Under the pieces are notes generated by a model that saw nothing but the letters and a program-made list of their open reading frames with translations, searched no databases and was not told where the DNA came from. Shown piece by piece: positions 8,077 through 15,782 of a stretch of 40,611 bases of DNA. Within the stretch, counting starts at the first letter, position 1. Every line of letters starts with the position of its first letter. Where the stretch lies: positions 1 to 40,611 of IMG/VR virus record IMGVR_UViG_3300036715_000791. The stretch is one strand, 5' to 3'. This DNA is from a virus. The translations under genes were made by a program, and so were the position numbers.

Positions 8077-8286
8077 ATGAAAGCTAGTTCCCACGGTATT
8101 ACACTGAAAACCGTCCAGCAACCAGAGCATAACTGCAATGGTTGCTACTTTGACCAACCTACTTACTGTGCTAAGGCTGACCCACGTGGTCCTGCAGTGG
8201 CTGACCTTGCCGAGGCCGTGCTGACAGCAGAGTTCATTGCCGGAAAGTCTTGCAATACACACCCCCTCATCTGGGTCAAGGAGTAA
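8077..8286 (+). CDS. Small Cys-rich protein
   Basis: A 69-residue protein. It contains four cysteines: CNGC near residue 20, then C at about 31 and C at about 59, which could bind zinc. There is no signal peptide or membrane segment. A GAGGAG ribosome site precedes the ATG. It is the first gene of the block ending at 9301 and lies three bases upstream of the lipoprotein gene. Cys-rich phage proteins of this size are frequent and mostly uncharacterised; I cannot assign a role. Confidence 0.75.
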   Translation: MKASSHGITLKTVQQPEHNCNGCYFDQPTYCAKADPRGPAVADLAEAVLTAEFIAGKSCNTHPLIWVKE

Positions 8287-8289
8287 AAC

Positions 8290-8820
8290 ATGCGCACCAC
8301 ATCAATTCTTTCGACTCTGGCCTTGGCGTTTGCCTTGACCGGTTGCCGCAAACACGACGTTGAGTCTACAGACGACACGACTAAGTACCTGACAAGCTTG
8401 CCTGTGTCTACCAATCAAGCTGAAAACACTAAGCTTTATTTAGTGGGGGCCATCATGGCTGACTGTATTGGTGTGACCCCCTCAGACTACGACTTACGCC
8501 GCGTAGACCTTACCTGGGCAGACACTAAGGACAGTATCTACTTAGGTTTGTTCTACAAGAATCTTGCACTCATCAGCAAGCGTTCAGAGGGTAACGAGTG
8601 CCAGACAGCAAACGTGGTAGCTCACGAGTTGCAGCACGCTAAGCAGCTTAAGGAAGGTTGGGTATGGTCCACCACCAACACCCCCTACTCTGAACGCGTA
8701 GAGGAAGTTGATGCTTATGCTCAACAGGCGCGGTGTATGTTGGAGTACACCGCTAAGGTAGGCTACGACCCTTGTGCAGGTACTACCTGGTCAACTAGGC
8801 CTATCAAGGAGGTTTTATGA
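8290..8820 (+). CDS. Lipoprotein with HELQH metallopeptidase motif
   Basis: A 176-residue protein. The first 19 residues are a signal peptide ending in a lipobox, ALTGC, so the mature protein would be lipid-anchored at Cys19 in the cell envelope. Residues about 112-124 read VVAHELQHAKQLK, a zincin-type HExxH motif. EEVDAYAQQ about 20 residues later supplies a possible third zinc ligand. A phage-made membrane-bound zinc peptidase expressed early is unusual; it might alter surface or envelope proteins, for example in superinfection exclusion, but that is inference. A GGAG ribosome site precedes the ATG, and the stop overlaps the next start. Confidence 0.8.
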   Translation: MRTTSILSTLALAFALTGCRKHDVESTDDTTKYLTSLPVSTNQAENTKLYLVGAIMADCIGVTPSDYDLRRVDLTWADTKDSIYLGLFYKNLALISKRSEGNECQTANVVAHELQHAKQLKEGWVWSTTNTPYSERVEEVDAYAQQARCMLEYTAKVGYDPCAGTTWSTRPIKEVL

Positions 8821-9113
8821 ACGACGAGCAAGGTCCTGTGCCACTCCACGAACGTGGCGCTCGTATGGTCGCACGTGAGGCCAAAGAGCTGGCTGTAGGC
8901 GAAGCTAAGAGCTATCTGTTTTGGAAGCTCTTCGTACCAGTCTTAGGCTTGCTGTGGACTTGGCTGACAGTCAACCCACCTAACAACGGGTACAACAACG
9001 GCCCTCAGAAGGTAGCATACGTCTGTGCTGCTAAGGCCTCTCTACGAAGCATTCAGACTACGAACAAGTCTAAGTGCGCACCTGGATTTGATATTGTCAC
9101 TGTAAGGAAATGA
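8817..9113 (+). CDS. Small membrane protein
   Basis: A 98-residue protein overlapping the lipoprotein gene by ATGA, so co-translated. The N-terminal 35 residues are charged and helical, followed by one hydrophobic segment (FWKLFVPVLGLLWTWLTV) at about residues 35-52. The rest is polar with two cysteines. The likely topology is N-terminus in the cytoplasm and C-terminus outside. Its coupling to the lipoprotein suggests they act together at the envelope. No family recognised. Confidence 0.7.
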   Translation: MNDEQGPVPLHERGARMVAREAKELAVGEAKSYLFWKLFVPVLGLLWTWLTVNPPNNGYNNGPQKVAYVCAAKASLRSIQTTNKSKCAPGFDIVTVRK

Positions 9114-9115
9114 TT

Positions 9116-9301
9116 ATGAACAACCACAACCAACGCCGCCAAGATGAGTACGACGATTACACGCCCCCACAGCGCAACTTCCAGCGTCAACCTACTCGTC
9201 AGTCTGCTGGCATGGACACGCTAACTGTGTTCTTACTGCTAGCACTGGTATTTCTTGTATCTTTGTTCTTCCTGAGCCCTTACTTAGGGGGCCCGAAGTA
9301 G
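9116..9301 (+). CDS. Small single-span membrane protein
   Basis: A 61-residue protein. I start it at 9116 rather than the ATG at 9110 because the AAGGA ribosome site would be only one base from 9110 and seven from 9116. The first 35 residues are very polar (Asn, Gln, Arg, Asp), then one strong membrane span, TVFLLLALVFLVSLFFL, near the C-terminus. This is tail-anchored topology. It is the last gene of the lipoprotein block, followed by an element and a terminator. Confidence 0.65.
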   Translation: MNNHNQRRQDEYDDYTPPQRNFQRQPTRQSAGMDTLTVFLLLALVFLVSLFFLSPYLGGPK

Positions 9302-9303
9302 AG

Positions 9304-9409
9304 GCTGGTTGGTGGAGCTCCTTAAACGTCCACCACGACCTCCGCCAACCAACCTAGCTAAGTACCAGGGCTGATCATTTAAACTGGGTGGTGGAGGCCA
9401 CAGGAGCTC
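9304..9409. repeat. GTCCACCAC element, copy 4 (inverted pair)
   Basis: The left half GAGCTCC...CGTCCACCACGACC (9315-9340) is mirrored by GTGGTGGAGGCCACAGGAGCTC (9388-9409), an imperfect inverted pair. A smaller hairpin, GGTTGGTGGAG (9307-9317) and CTCCGCCAACC (9340-9350), has one mismatch. Bases 9349-9363 are the exact reverse complement of part of the loop of copy 2 (4355-4369). Confidence 0.75.
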
Positions 9410-9414
9410 TGATA

Positions 9415-9444
9415 AGCCGTCCCGTTAACCTGGGACGGCTTTTT
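9415..9444 (+). terminator. Intrinsic terminator
   Basis: The stem AGCCGTCCC/GGGACGGCT is perfect over nine base pairs with an eight-base loop and is followed by five T. It ends the 8077-9301 operon. Confidence 0.9.
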
Positions 9445-9466
9445 AGTTTAGGCGGCGAAACTTTAG

Positions 9467-9495
9467 TATATACATAGCTTTACTTAGACTATAAT
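9467..9495 (+). promoter_or_regulatory. Predicted promoter of the primase-helicase gene
   Basis: TATATA (9467-9472), 17 bases, TATAAT (9490-9495). The -35 is weak but the -10 is perfect. The start near 9502 lies after the ATG at 9498, so the gene probably begins at the ATG at 9531. Confidence 0.5.
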
Positions 9496-9530
9496 GTATG
9501 CACACACAATCACAAGCGCAGGACATTAAT

Positions 9531-11585
9531 ATGGACCAATTGATTAAAGAGAGCTTAGTCTCTTCTGCCATCGTCTTCCCTGACGATAAGGCTGCTGCGA
9601 AAGCAGGCTTCTCTGAGTTTACAGCAGAGGACGTTCTCAACTATGGCTACTATGGGTTAAACCACGGTATGCTGATTAAGTATCCAGCATGGGACGGATC
9701 AATCCCAGCGAAGGGCTTTGTACGTGTACGGTTTACTAACCCACCTATCAGTAAGAAAAGCGGTAAGCAAATGCGTTATGTCCAGCCCCCTAACACAGAA
9801 CCAAAAGTATACCTGCCTAACTGCCATCCACGTAGTTGGCTGGATATTTGCACAGACACAGCGGTGCCTATCATCATCACAGAGGGGGAGAAGAAAGCTT
9901 ATTCAGCCACTTTGAACCTGGGCGTACACACTATGGGCCTTGGTGGTGTAACCTCTTTTGCACAGCGTAAGAAAGACCAGAAGTACCTGCTTAATGAATT
10001 TGAGCACATCACCTGGACTAAGCGCATGGTCTACATCGCCTATGACAGCGACATTAAGGAAAATGCTAACGTAGAGCGTGCCGAGCTTGTACTGGCTTCC
10101 TCACTGGCTGACCTTGGCGCTGATGTGTACCTCGTGCGCTTACCTAGCTTTGACGGTAAGAAGTTAGGCTTAGATGATGCTATCTATCAGTTAGGCGCAA
10201 CCACTACACTAAGCTACGTAGATACTGCTGAGCCTTTTGCTAATGCCAAGGCGCTGGCTAAGTTTGGTGAGACCTGCTGGTATGTGCGCAAGACCCAAGT
10301 GTATATCGACATTTCTACCAACACGCAGCTCGATCCTCGTAAGGCATTAGGTAGTTACTACTCAAATGCCAACTACCTCAAGCGCTCACTCGACACCAAG
10401 GGTAACGTCGTAGTAAAAGAGTCCAACCTGTTTAAGGACTACAATAACTGGTCAGCGCGCACTGAAGTAGAGGACGTAGTGAGTGAGCCAGGTAAACCTA
10501 AGGTAACTGACGATAACGAGTACAACCTGTGGACAGACACATCCGTGGCCCCCACAGAAGGTGACGTTAAAGGCTACATGGACTTGTGCAAGTATTTCTT
10601 CTCTGATGACCCTACTATGGAGACTTACTGGCATGACTGGGTTGCTACCCTAGTACAATCACCAGGAGCTAAAATGCAGACTGCTTGGTTGTTCTACTCG
10701 CGCAACACAGGTACAGGTAAGTCGCTTATGGCGCGGTGCGTAGGCTCTATGTTTGGCAAGTCATTCCACGAGGGTCATGCTGAAGTACTTACTGATGAGC
10801 GTAATGACTGGATTGTAGGTAAGCAGCTTGTACTCGTAGACGATTTGAATGACTACGTTGGACGGAAAGATGGGGCCAAGATTCGTGCCATGATCACGCG
10901 TGTGAATGTGCACCTTAACCCTAAGTATGTTCAAGGGTACGACGTTCAGGACCATACCAATTACATCATTACCACTAACGAAGAGGTGTCAGTTAAGCTT
11001 GAGCAAACAGACCGCCGCTTCTTTGTGGTGAATAGCCCAGAGACCCGTGCTGACGATACCCTGTACAAGGCTGCTTGGTCTCTGTTTTATTCTAACTCGG
11101 GGGCGGCTGCACTGAAGTTCTTCTATCTTAACCACAAGATTAGCGACGACTTCAATTATGCAACACGCCCCCCTGAGACGAGCAAAGCACTAGTAGAAGC
11201 TAAGGCTGCTTCCACCAACCAACAAGATGCTTTCGCTGAACTGTTAGTAGGTGAGTTCTGTGCCTTAATCCCAGAGGGGGTGAGTGTACTGTCTTCCAAG
11301 GACGTTACAGAGTTCTACAATGCTCACGTTCCTCAAAAGGAGCAATACGCTACATTCAAGCGCTGTAAGGTAGTTCGCTGGCTTAAAGCAAACGGTTATC
11401 GTGCCTTGAGCGACTACGATGGTGGCTTTAGGGTGGGCTACACCAATAACGGTACCTTATACTTCGTCGGCACAGGAGCCCAAGCTCTAGTCGCTTCTCG
11501 TCCCTCTCGCCTTGAGTGTCAAGCTATGTATGACGCTCAACTCGTCGCACGGTCTGCCATCTTCCAAGGCGTGTGCAAGTTCTAA
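9531..11585 (+). CDS. Replicative primase-helicase (TOPRIM-like plus D5-type helicase)
   Basis: A 684-residue protein for replication-fork priming and unwinding. The N-terminal third resembles DUF3854/TOPRIM-like domains: PIIITEGEKKAYSA near residue 115, then VYIAYDSDIKENANV and LPSFDGKKLGLDDAI. The C-terminal part is a superfamily 3, D5-type helicase: Walker A NTGTGKS near residue 385, Walker B QLVLVDDL, sensor TNYIITTNEE and Arg finger DRRFF. I use the ATG at 9531 (AGGA site) because the promoter -10 at 9490-9495 rules out the ATG at 9498. It has its own promoter and terminator. The overall call is secure; domain borders are approximate. Confidence 0.88.
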   Translation: MDQLIKESLVSSAIVFPDDKAAAKAGFSEFTAEDVLNYGYYGLNHGMLIKYPAWDGSIPAKGFVRVRFTNPPISKKSGKQMRYVQPPNTEPKVYLPNCHPRSWLDICTDTAVPIIITEGEKKAYSATLNLGVHTMGLGGVTSFAQRKKDQKYLLNEFEHITWTKRMVYIAYDSDIKENANVERAELVLASSLADLGADVYLVRLPSFDGKKLGLDDAIYQLGATTTLSYVDTAEPFANAKALAKFGETCWYVRKTQVYIDISTNTQLDPRKALGSYYSNANYLKRSLDTKGNVVVKESNLFKDYNNWSARTEVEDVVSEPGKPKVTDDNEYNLWTDTSVAPTEGDVKGYMDLCKYFFSDDPTMETYWHDWVATLVQSPGAKMQTAWLFYSRNTGTGKSLMARCVGSMFGKSFHEGHAEVLTDERNDWIVGKQLVLVDDLNDYVGRKDGAKIRAMITRVNVHLNPKYVQGYDVQDHTNYIITTNEEVSVKLEQTDRRFFVVNSPETRADDTLYKAAWSLFYSNSGAAALKFFYLNHKISDDFNYATRPPETSKALVEAKAASTNQQDAFAELLVGEFCALIPEGVSVLSSKDVTEFYNAHVPQKEQYATFKRCKVVRWLKANGYRALSDYDGGFRVGYTNNGTLYFVGTGAQALVASRPSRLECQAMYDAQLVARSAIFQGVCKF

Positions 11586-11613
11586 TTTCTCTCTGTGTTG
11601 TGTGTGACGACTA

Positions 11614-11640
11614 AGGGGCTTTCGAGCCCCTCATTCGTTT
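11614..11640 (+). terminator. Intrinsic terminator
   Basis: AGGGGCT-TTCG-AGCCCCT, a perfect seven-base-pair stem with a stable TTCG tetraloop, followed closely by a T-rich tract. It lies 28 bases after the helicase stop codon. Confidence 0.85.
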
Positions 11641-11655
11641 TTGTGATGAGTGTTG

Positions 11656-11706
11656 TGCTGCGAGCTACGGTACGTAGAGCTCGACGTACCGTAGCTCGTC
11701 CGCAGC
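11656..11706. repeat. Large hairpin with the iteron motif
   Basis: Bases 11661-11675 and 11684-11698 form a perfect 15-bp inverted repeat with an eight-base loop. GCTGCG and CGCAGC extend it outside a small bulge. Both arms contain the ACGTACCGTAG core of the 37-bp iterons at 2373-2501. It is not followed by a T-run, so a protein-binding or cruciform role is more likely than termination. Confidence 0.8.
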
Positions 11707-11875
11707 TCAAGTCTCTCTACCGTATTAACGTAAGTGTATGACAGGTGAGTTATGAAGGCCTAAAGCTATTATAACTTCTGTTTTTCCGGTGTTTTGTCGG
11801 TGTTTTTTACGCGCGCGATCACGTGTAATTTTGTGTAATGGTCGATAATTAGGCGTCATAACAGTAATATAACAG

Positions 11876-11905
11876 TGTTTTTCTATTGGTACAAAGGGCT
11901 ATAAT
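11876..11905 (+). promoter_or_regulatory. Possible promoter
   Basis: TGTTTT, 18 bases, TATAAT (11900-11905). The -10 is perfect but the -35 deviates from the phage consensus. It would serve the gene at 11948. Confidence 0.4.
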
Positions 11906-11947
11906 ATCAAGGTACGTAAGACAAATTTATACCTAAAGGTAACTAAA

Positions 11948-12664
11948 ATGAAGCCAAGTAAGCCACTTCTCTACGAGGATGTCGCTAAATATTATCGCCT
12001 AGTAGGTACAAACCTACTTACGCCTACTTTAGACCAACCTAAAGGTGGGAGTCGGTTGAGCACTCTCGCTAAAAACCCAGCCCTAGTGCGTGTCAACGGT
12101 GAAGCACATGGGCGGCTAAGGGTATTGTATTGCCTTATATATAAGGACAACCTTGAGGCTCATCAGCACGTGCGTGAGCTAACAGATAGCACTCTAGACT
12201 TGTACACAAACGAGCCGGTGCAAGTAGTAGGTAACGATCGTAAGTACCTACCACCTAACTTTACCGGTGAGCCTATGGCAGGAGTTCAATGGCGCTCAAG
12301 GGGGAAGTTAGGTATCCTCTCGAGCGGAGCAGTCGGCACGTGGCTCGTTACCTACAAAGGTGAGTACGGTGGTAGCTTCAAGACCTATCAGGAAGCTTGT
12401 GAAAAACGGCTGGACATGATGGACTATCTCGGCCCCCTTCCTGAGATGAGCACAGGAGCTTATGCCTCACCTTTAGATCACGGCTATACAAGGGCTAAGC
12501 CTTTAGGCACGATTCCTCACAAGTATAAACGTTGGTTAACTTTCTACGAAGATAAGAAACTTTACCGTGTACATAGTTGTGGTAAAACAGTATTATTAAC
12601 TCTTCACGAACACCAAGCCTTTAAACAAGCAAAGGAATTAAGAGATGACGCTAACTTCAATTAA
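11948..12664 (+). CDS. Unknown protein with repeated AP2-like modules
   Basis: A 238-residue protein. Three stretches share a rough pattern of a beta hairpin followed by a helix: RLRVLYCLIYKDNLEAHQHV (about residue 57), GTWLVTYKGEYGGSFKTYQE (about 129) and KRWLTFYEDKKLYRVHSCGK (about 197). This resembles repeated AP2-like DNA-binding modules in phage proteins, but the similarity is weak and judged by eye. There is no membrane segment. The gene follows the iteron-motif hairpin and overlaps the next gene by 20 bases. A DNA-binding protein would fit, but I cannot assign a function. Confidence 0.6.
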   Translation: MKPSKPLLYEDVAKYYRLVGTNLLTPTLDQPKGGSRLSTLAKNPALVRVNGEAHGRLRVLYCLIYKDNLEAHQHVRELTDSTLDLYTNEPVQVVGNDRKYLPPNFTGEPMAGVQWRSRGKLGILSSGAVGTWLVTYKGEYGGSFKTYQEACEKRLDMMDYLGPLPEMSTGAYASPLDHGYTRAKPLGTIPHKYKRWLTFYEDKKLYRVHSCGKTVLLTLHEHQAFKQAKELRDDANFN

Positions 12665-13067
12665 CATCGCTGAAACCATCAACAAGGCCCGTGCGCTGGA
12701 CAAGCAGCGCCTACAGCTTGCCAAGGAAGTACAAGCGCTTGAGTCTCAAGTGTCAGAGTACAAGAAGGCAATCCTTGAGCACATGCGCGAAACTCAACAA
12801 GCGCAGTTCACTACCACGTCTACTGCGTGGGCTAAGGTAACTGACAAGGAAGTGATGAACGTCACTAACTGGACTAAGCTGTATGCCTTCATTGTAGGCT
12901 GCTACGACGCTGAAGATGACCACGAGCAAGATGTAGCTTTTGCTATGCTGCAGCGTCGTCCTACAGACAGCGTTGTTAAGACCTTCATGGAGATCCATGG
13001 GCTAACTGCCGAGCAAGTGGGCGTTGAGTTCACAGAGATTAACGTAGTTAAATTAGGGGGTGCTTAG
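12645..13067 (+). CDS. Coiled-coil replication-region protein, unknown function
   Basis: A 140-residue protein. Residues about 10-48 form a coiled coil (LDKQRLQLAKEVQALESQVS). The second half has a pattern common in phage genes near single-strand-binding proteins: a KVTDKEVMNVTNWTKLYAFI segment, then DVAFAMLQRRP and a terminal EFTEINVVKL strand. I know the pattern only from uncharacterised phage proteins. It overlaps the upstream gene by 20 bases, with an AAAGGA ribosome site. It lies directly before the candidate ssDNA-binding gene. Confidence 0.7.
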   Translation: MTLTSINIAETINKARALDKQRLQLAKEVQALESQVSEYKKAILEHMRETQQAQFTTTSTAWAKVTDKEVMNVTNWTKLYAFIVGCYDAEDDHEQDVAFAMLQRRPTDSVVKTFMEIHGLTAEQVGVEFTEINVVKLGGA

Positions 13068-13078
13068 CAAGAAACCTG

Positions 13079-13138
13079 TGTACAACAAGCCTTGATTTTG
13101 ACATAATTATCACATCAACAAGCAATCCTGCTTCTTGA
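13079..13138 (+). promoter_or_regulatory. Predicted promoter with leader hairpin
   Basis: TGTACA (13079-13084), 17 bases, CATAAT (13102-13107). The leader has a hairpin, TCAACAAGCA-ATCC-TGCTTCTTGA (13115-13138), with one mismatch. Promoter -10, leader and hairpin are nearly identical to those at 19087-19140, so this is a duplicated expression module. Confidence 0.75.
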
Positions 13139-13158
13139 TAACCAAGAGACTAAATATC

Positions 13159-13932
13159 ATGAGTAACGCAATCATTAATTCTACCGCTTCAAATACCGAC
13201 TTAGTTGCACTGCAAGCACTCGCCGACCTCGAGCGTCAACTGGCTGAAGCACAAGGTCAACAGGCTGGTGGCGGTGCTGCTGCTATCACCTTCATGTCTG
13301 CTAAGTCTGGCATGTTGAACATTGAAGGTAACCCAGTTGCTGGTAACAAGCTCGACATTATCATCGTAGACGCTATGTCCACTAACACCTTCTACGCTGA
13401 AGCATACGACTCTGACAACATCACGGCCCCCACATGCTCTGCCTTTGGTCGTAATGCTGGTGCCTTGATTCCTTTGGACTTGAGCACTACTAAGCAAGCC
13501 GCTGCATGCGAAGGTTGCCCACAAAACGAATGGGGTTCAGGTGCTAAGGGTAAAGGCAAAGCTTGTAAGAATGGCCTTGTACTTGTATTCGGCTTGGCTG
13601 ACGCTGTGATGAACGGCTCTACTAATCTGTTTGCTCTGCGCTTGCCTGTGACGTCTGTCAAGAACTTCACGCAGTACAGCACTATGTTGGCTATCACTGG
13701 TATGAACACTATGCGGGTACGTACTGAATTGAGCGTCAAGCCTGATGCAAAAACGCAGTTCAAGATCAACTTCTCTCTGGTTGAGAAACTGCCTGTACAG
13801 TTGAAATTGATGCAAGACATTCTTGCAATGTTCACTAAGAGCTCTATTGAGCTGCCTGCGATGCTGACACCTACACCTTCTGAGGAAGATGCAGCACCTG
13901 CAGCAGTAGTACCGGCTAGCAGCAAGTTCTAA
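13159..13932 (+). CDS. Candidate ssDNA-binding protein with Cys cluster
   Basis: A 257-residue protein starting at the ATG after ACCAAGAGACTAAATATC. It has a conserved-looking Cys cluster at about residues 90-135: CSAFGR, ACEGCPQNEWGS and GKGKACKNG, a probable zinc site that I have seen in phage replication-region proteins. The C-terminus is acidic and Pro-rich then ends in SSKF, like the flexible acidic tails of ssDNA-binding proteins, though without the usual terminal Asp/Phe motif. Its place before the DNA polymerase and its strong promoter with a stabilising leader fit an abundant ssDNA-binding protein. That function is inferred. Confidence 0.6.
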   Translation: MSNAIINSTASNTDLVALQALADLERQLAEAQGQQAGGGAAAITFMSAKSGMLNIEGNPVAGNKLDIIIVDAMSTNTFYAEAYDSDNITAPTCSAFGRNAGALIPLDLSTTKQAAACEGCPQNEWGSGAKGKGKACKNGLVLVFGLADAVMNGSTNLFALRLPVTSVKNFTQYSTMLAITGMNTMRVRTELSVKPDAKTQFKINFSLVEKLPVQLKLMQDILAMFTKSSIELPAMLTPTPSEEDAAPAAVVPASSKF

Positions 13933-13955
13933 TACTCGAGTTCAATCCGTCGCTT

Positions 13956-13990
13956 AGGGGGCCAGTTACGACTAGAGCCCCCTTCTTTTT
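13956..13990 (+). terminator. Intrinsic terminator
   Basis: The stem AGGGGGC/GCCCCCT has a 14-base loop and is followed by TCTTTTT. The T-run also forms part of the leader of the DNA polymerase gene, whose GGAGA ribosome site follows at once, so it may only attenuate. Confidence 0.75.
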
Positions 13991-14000
13991 GGAGATTTTT

Positions 14001-15782
14001 ATGCGCACACTAGACTTTGAAACCAACGCTATCGGCGTAGGCAAAGACCTATTCCCTAAGCCTGTTGGTCTGGCTATCCGCTACGAGAACGGCAAATCTG
14101 AATACCTTGCTTGGGGTCATCCATCTGATAACAACTGCACTGAAGAAGAGGCCAAGCGTGTATGGCTTGACTCTGTTACCAACTACGCCGTATGCTTCCA
14201 TAATGCTAAGTTTGACCTGGGTGTAGCAGCGCGTCACTGGGGTATGAAAGTACCTGCTTGGCACCGCTTCCACGACACGATGTTTCTTGTGTACCTGGCG
14301 GACAACCTTGCTGAATCCTACGGCCTTAAGCAATCGGCTGAACGTTACCTTAACATGCCCCCTGAAGAGCAAGACGAGCTCACTGTGCTTGCTCGTGAGA
14401 TGGGTCTTATCGCGTGGAACTCTACTAAGTCCGGCGCTGTCATTTCGCAGCTTCCAGCAGGTCTTGTAGGTGAGTACGCTATTGGTGACGTTGAGCGTAC
14501 CTTCAAGCTGTTCGAACACCTGCACCCTGAATGGCAAGGTGCAGCCTACGACCGTGAGCGCCAGCTCATGCCTATCTTACTAAAGCGCGAGCTCAATGGG
14601 ATTAACTGTGCCACCACGTCGCTCGAAAGCGATGTGAGCAAGTATAACACCTTGCGCGCTCAAGCAAAAGAGCGTGTTTACCTCAAACTTGGCGATAGCT
14701 CAATAAACATTAATTCCGGTCCTGAGCTCTACAAAGGGCTTGTGGCTAACGGCTTATTTGATGAGACTAAAGCCGTACACACCCCCACCGGCAAGGTAAG
14801 CACAGCCAAGGCCAACCTTGCTGATGCTGTGAAAGACAAGGAGATCATCACAGACCTCAACCTTATCAGCACGTTAGACACCTACGTGGATACCTTTATG
14901 ACACCTTGGCTGCTGGAAGCTCAAGCTAATGGGGGTCGTGTATTTCCCAGCTTTAACCAGGTACGTCAAATGGCTGAAGGCGGTGCTAGCAAAGGCACTA
15001 AGACTGGTCGCTTGTCAGCACCTCGGTTCCTTAACACCCCTAAGAACCCCGAGGCTGGCTTACCAAACGTGCGCGGTTACATCATCCCTGAAGAGGGCCA
15101 CGTTTGGTTGAAGCGTGACTACAGCGCGCAAGAATACCGCGTACTAGGCCACTACATTGGCGGCAAGTTTGCACAGGTATTTATTGATGACCCCCTTGCA
15201 GATGTGCACCAACAGATCGCAAACTGGCTGGGCATTACCCGTAAGTACGCTAAGACTATTGGTTTTGGTTTGCTCTACGGCTTAGGCATGCCTGCACTGG
15301 CTGAAGCACTAGGTGTTAACAGTGTAAAGGCTAAGGAGCTTTATCAAGCTTACCTCAACTTGATGCCTGAGCTTGATACTGTTAAGGAGCAATTGAAGGC
15401 TCGCTACAAGTCTAACCTGCCTATCACTACCATCGGGGGTCGTAAGATTAAGGCTGACCCACCGTCTTACAGCAAGAAGTTCAATCGCCACATGGAGTAC
15501 CACTACAAGCTGCTGAACTACCTCATCCAAGGTGGTAGCTCTGACGTAACTAAGCAGGCTATCATTAACCTAGATGATCTTGTTATGCAGCGTTATGACG
15601 AAGCGGACGTACTCTTCAACATCACTGTGCATGACGAGCTTAACCTGTCAGTCGCTGAACCACTGGCAGCTGAGATCATGCCGCTTATCGCTGATGCAAT
15701 GCACGCCGTTGAGATCGATTGCCCTTTCAGTTCAGACGGCTCAATCGGTACGTCATGGGGGACAATGAAAGCTTATGTCTGA
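14001..15782 (+). CDS. DNA polymerase, family A, with 3'-5' exonuclease
   Basis: The replicative polymerase, 593 residues, related to T7 gp5 and Pol I but shorter than T7 gp5. The exonuclease motifs are LDFETN (residue 4), FHNAKFDLG (about 73) and YAIGDVERTF (about 160). The polymerase motifs are KRDYSAQEYRVLGHYIG (motif A, about 373), RKYAKTIGFGLLYG (motif B, about 415) and NITVHDEL (motif C, about 543). GGRLSAP-type contacts appear as KTGRLSAP. The Phe in motif B (IGFGLLYG) where some enzymes have Tyr affects dideoxy discrimination. The start at 14001 follows GGAGATTTTT. It overlaps the HNH gene by 8 bases. Confidence 0.96.
   Translation: MRTLDFETNAIGVGKDLFPKPVGLAIRYENGKSEYLAWGHPSDNNCTEEEAKRVWLDSVTNYAVCFHNAKFDLGVAARHWGMKVPAWHRFHDTMFLVYLADNLAESYGLKQSAERYLNMPPEEQDELTVLAREMGLIAWNSTKSGAVISQLPAGLVGEYAIGDVERTFKLFEHLHPEWQGAAYDRERQLMPILLKRELNGINCATTSLESDVSKYNTLRAQAKERVYLKLGDSSININSGPELYKGLVANGLFDETKAVHTPTGKVSTAKANLADAVKDKEIITDLNLISTLDTYVDTFMTPWLLEAQANGGRVFPSFNQVRQMAEGGASKGTKTGRLSAPRFLNTPKNPEAGLPNVRGYIIPEEGHVWLKRDYSAQEYRVLGHYIGGKFAQVFIDDPLADVHQQIANWLGITRKYAKTIGFGLLYGLGMPALAEALGVNSVKAKELYQAYLNLMPELDTVKEQLKARYKSNLPITTIGGRKIKADPPSYSKKFNRHMEYHYKLLNYLIQGGSSDVTKQAIINLDDLVMQRYDEADVLFNITVHDELNLSVAEPLAAEIMPLIADAMHAVEIDCPFSSDGSIGTSWGTMKAYV

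Larger units (their letters stand above)
11586..11947. other. Intergenic region with terminator, large hairpin and promoter
   Basis: This 362-base gap holds no gene. It contains the terminator of the helicase gene (11614-11640), a large cruciform-like hairpin (11656-11706), an AT-rich stretch (about 11760-11890) and a possible promoter for the next gene (TGTTTT, 18 bases, TATAAT, 11876-11905). The hairpin shares the iteron motif, so the region may be a second control or origin site. Confidence 0.7.

Noticed and set aside
9498-9530. Earlier start for the primase-helicase gene
   Set aside because: The predicted -10 at 9490-9495 puts the transcript start downstream of this ATG, and the AGGA site fits the ATG at 9531.
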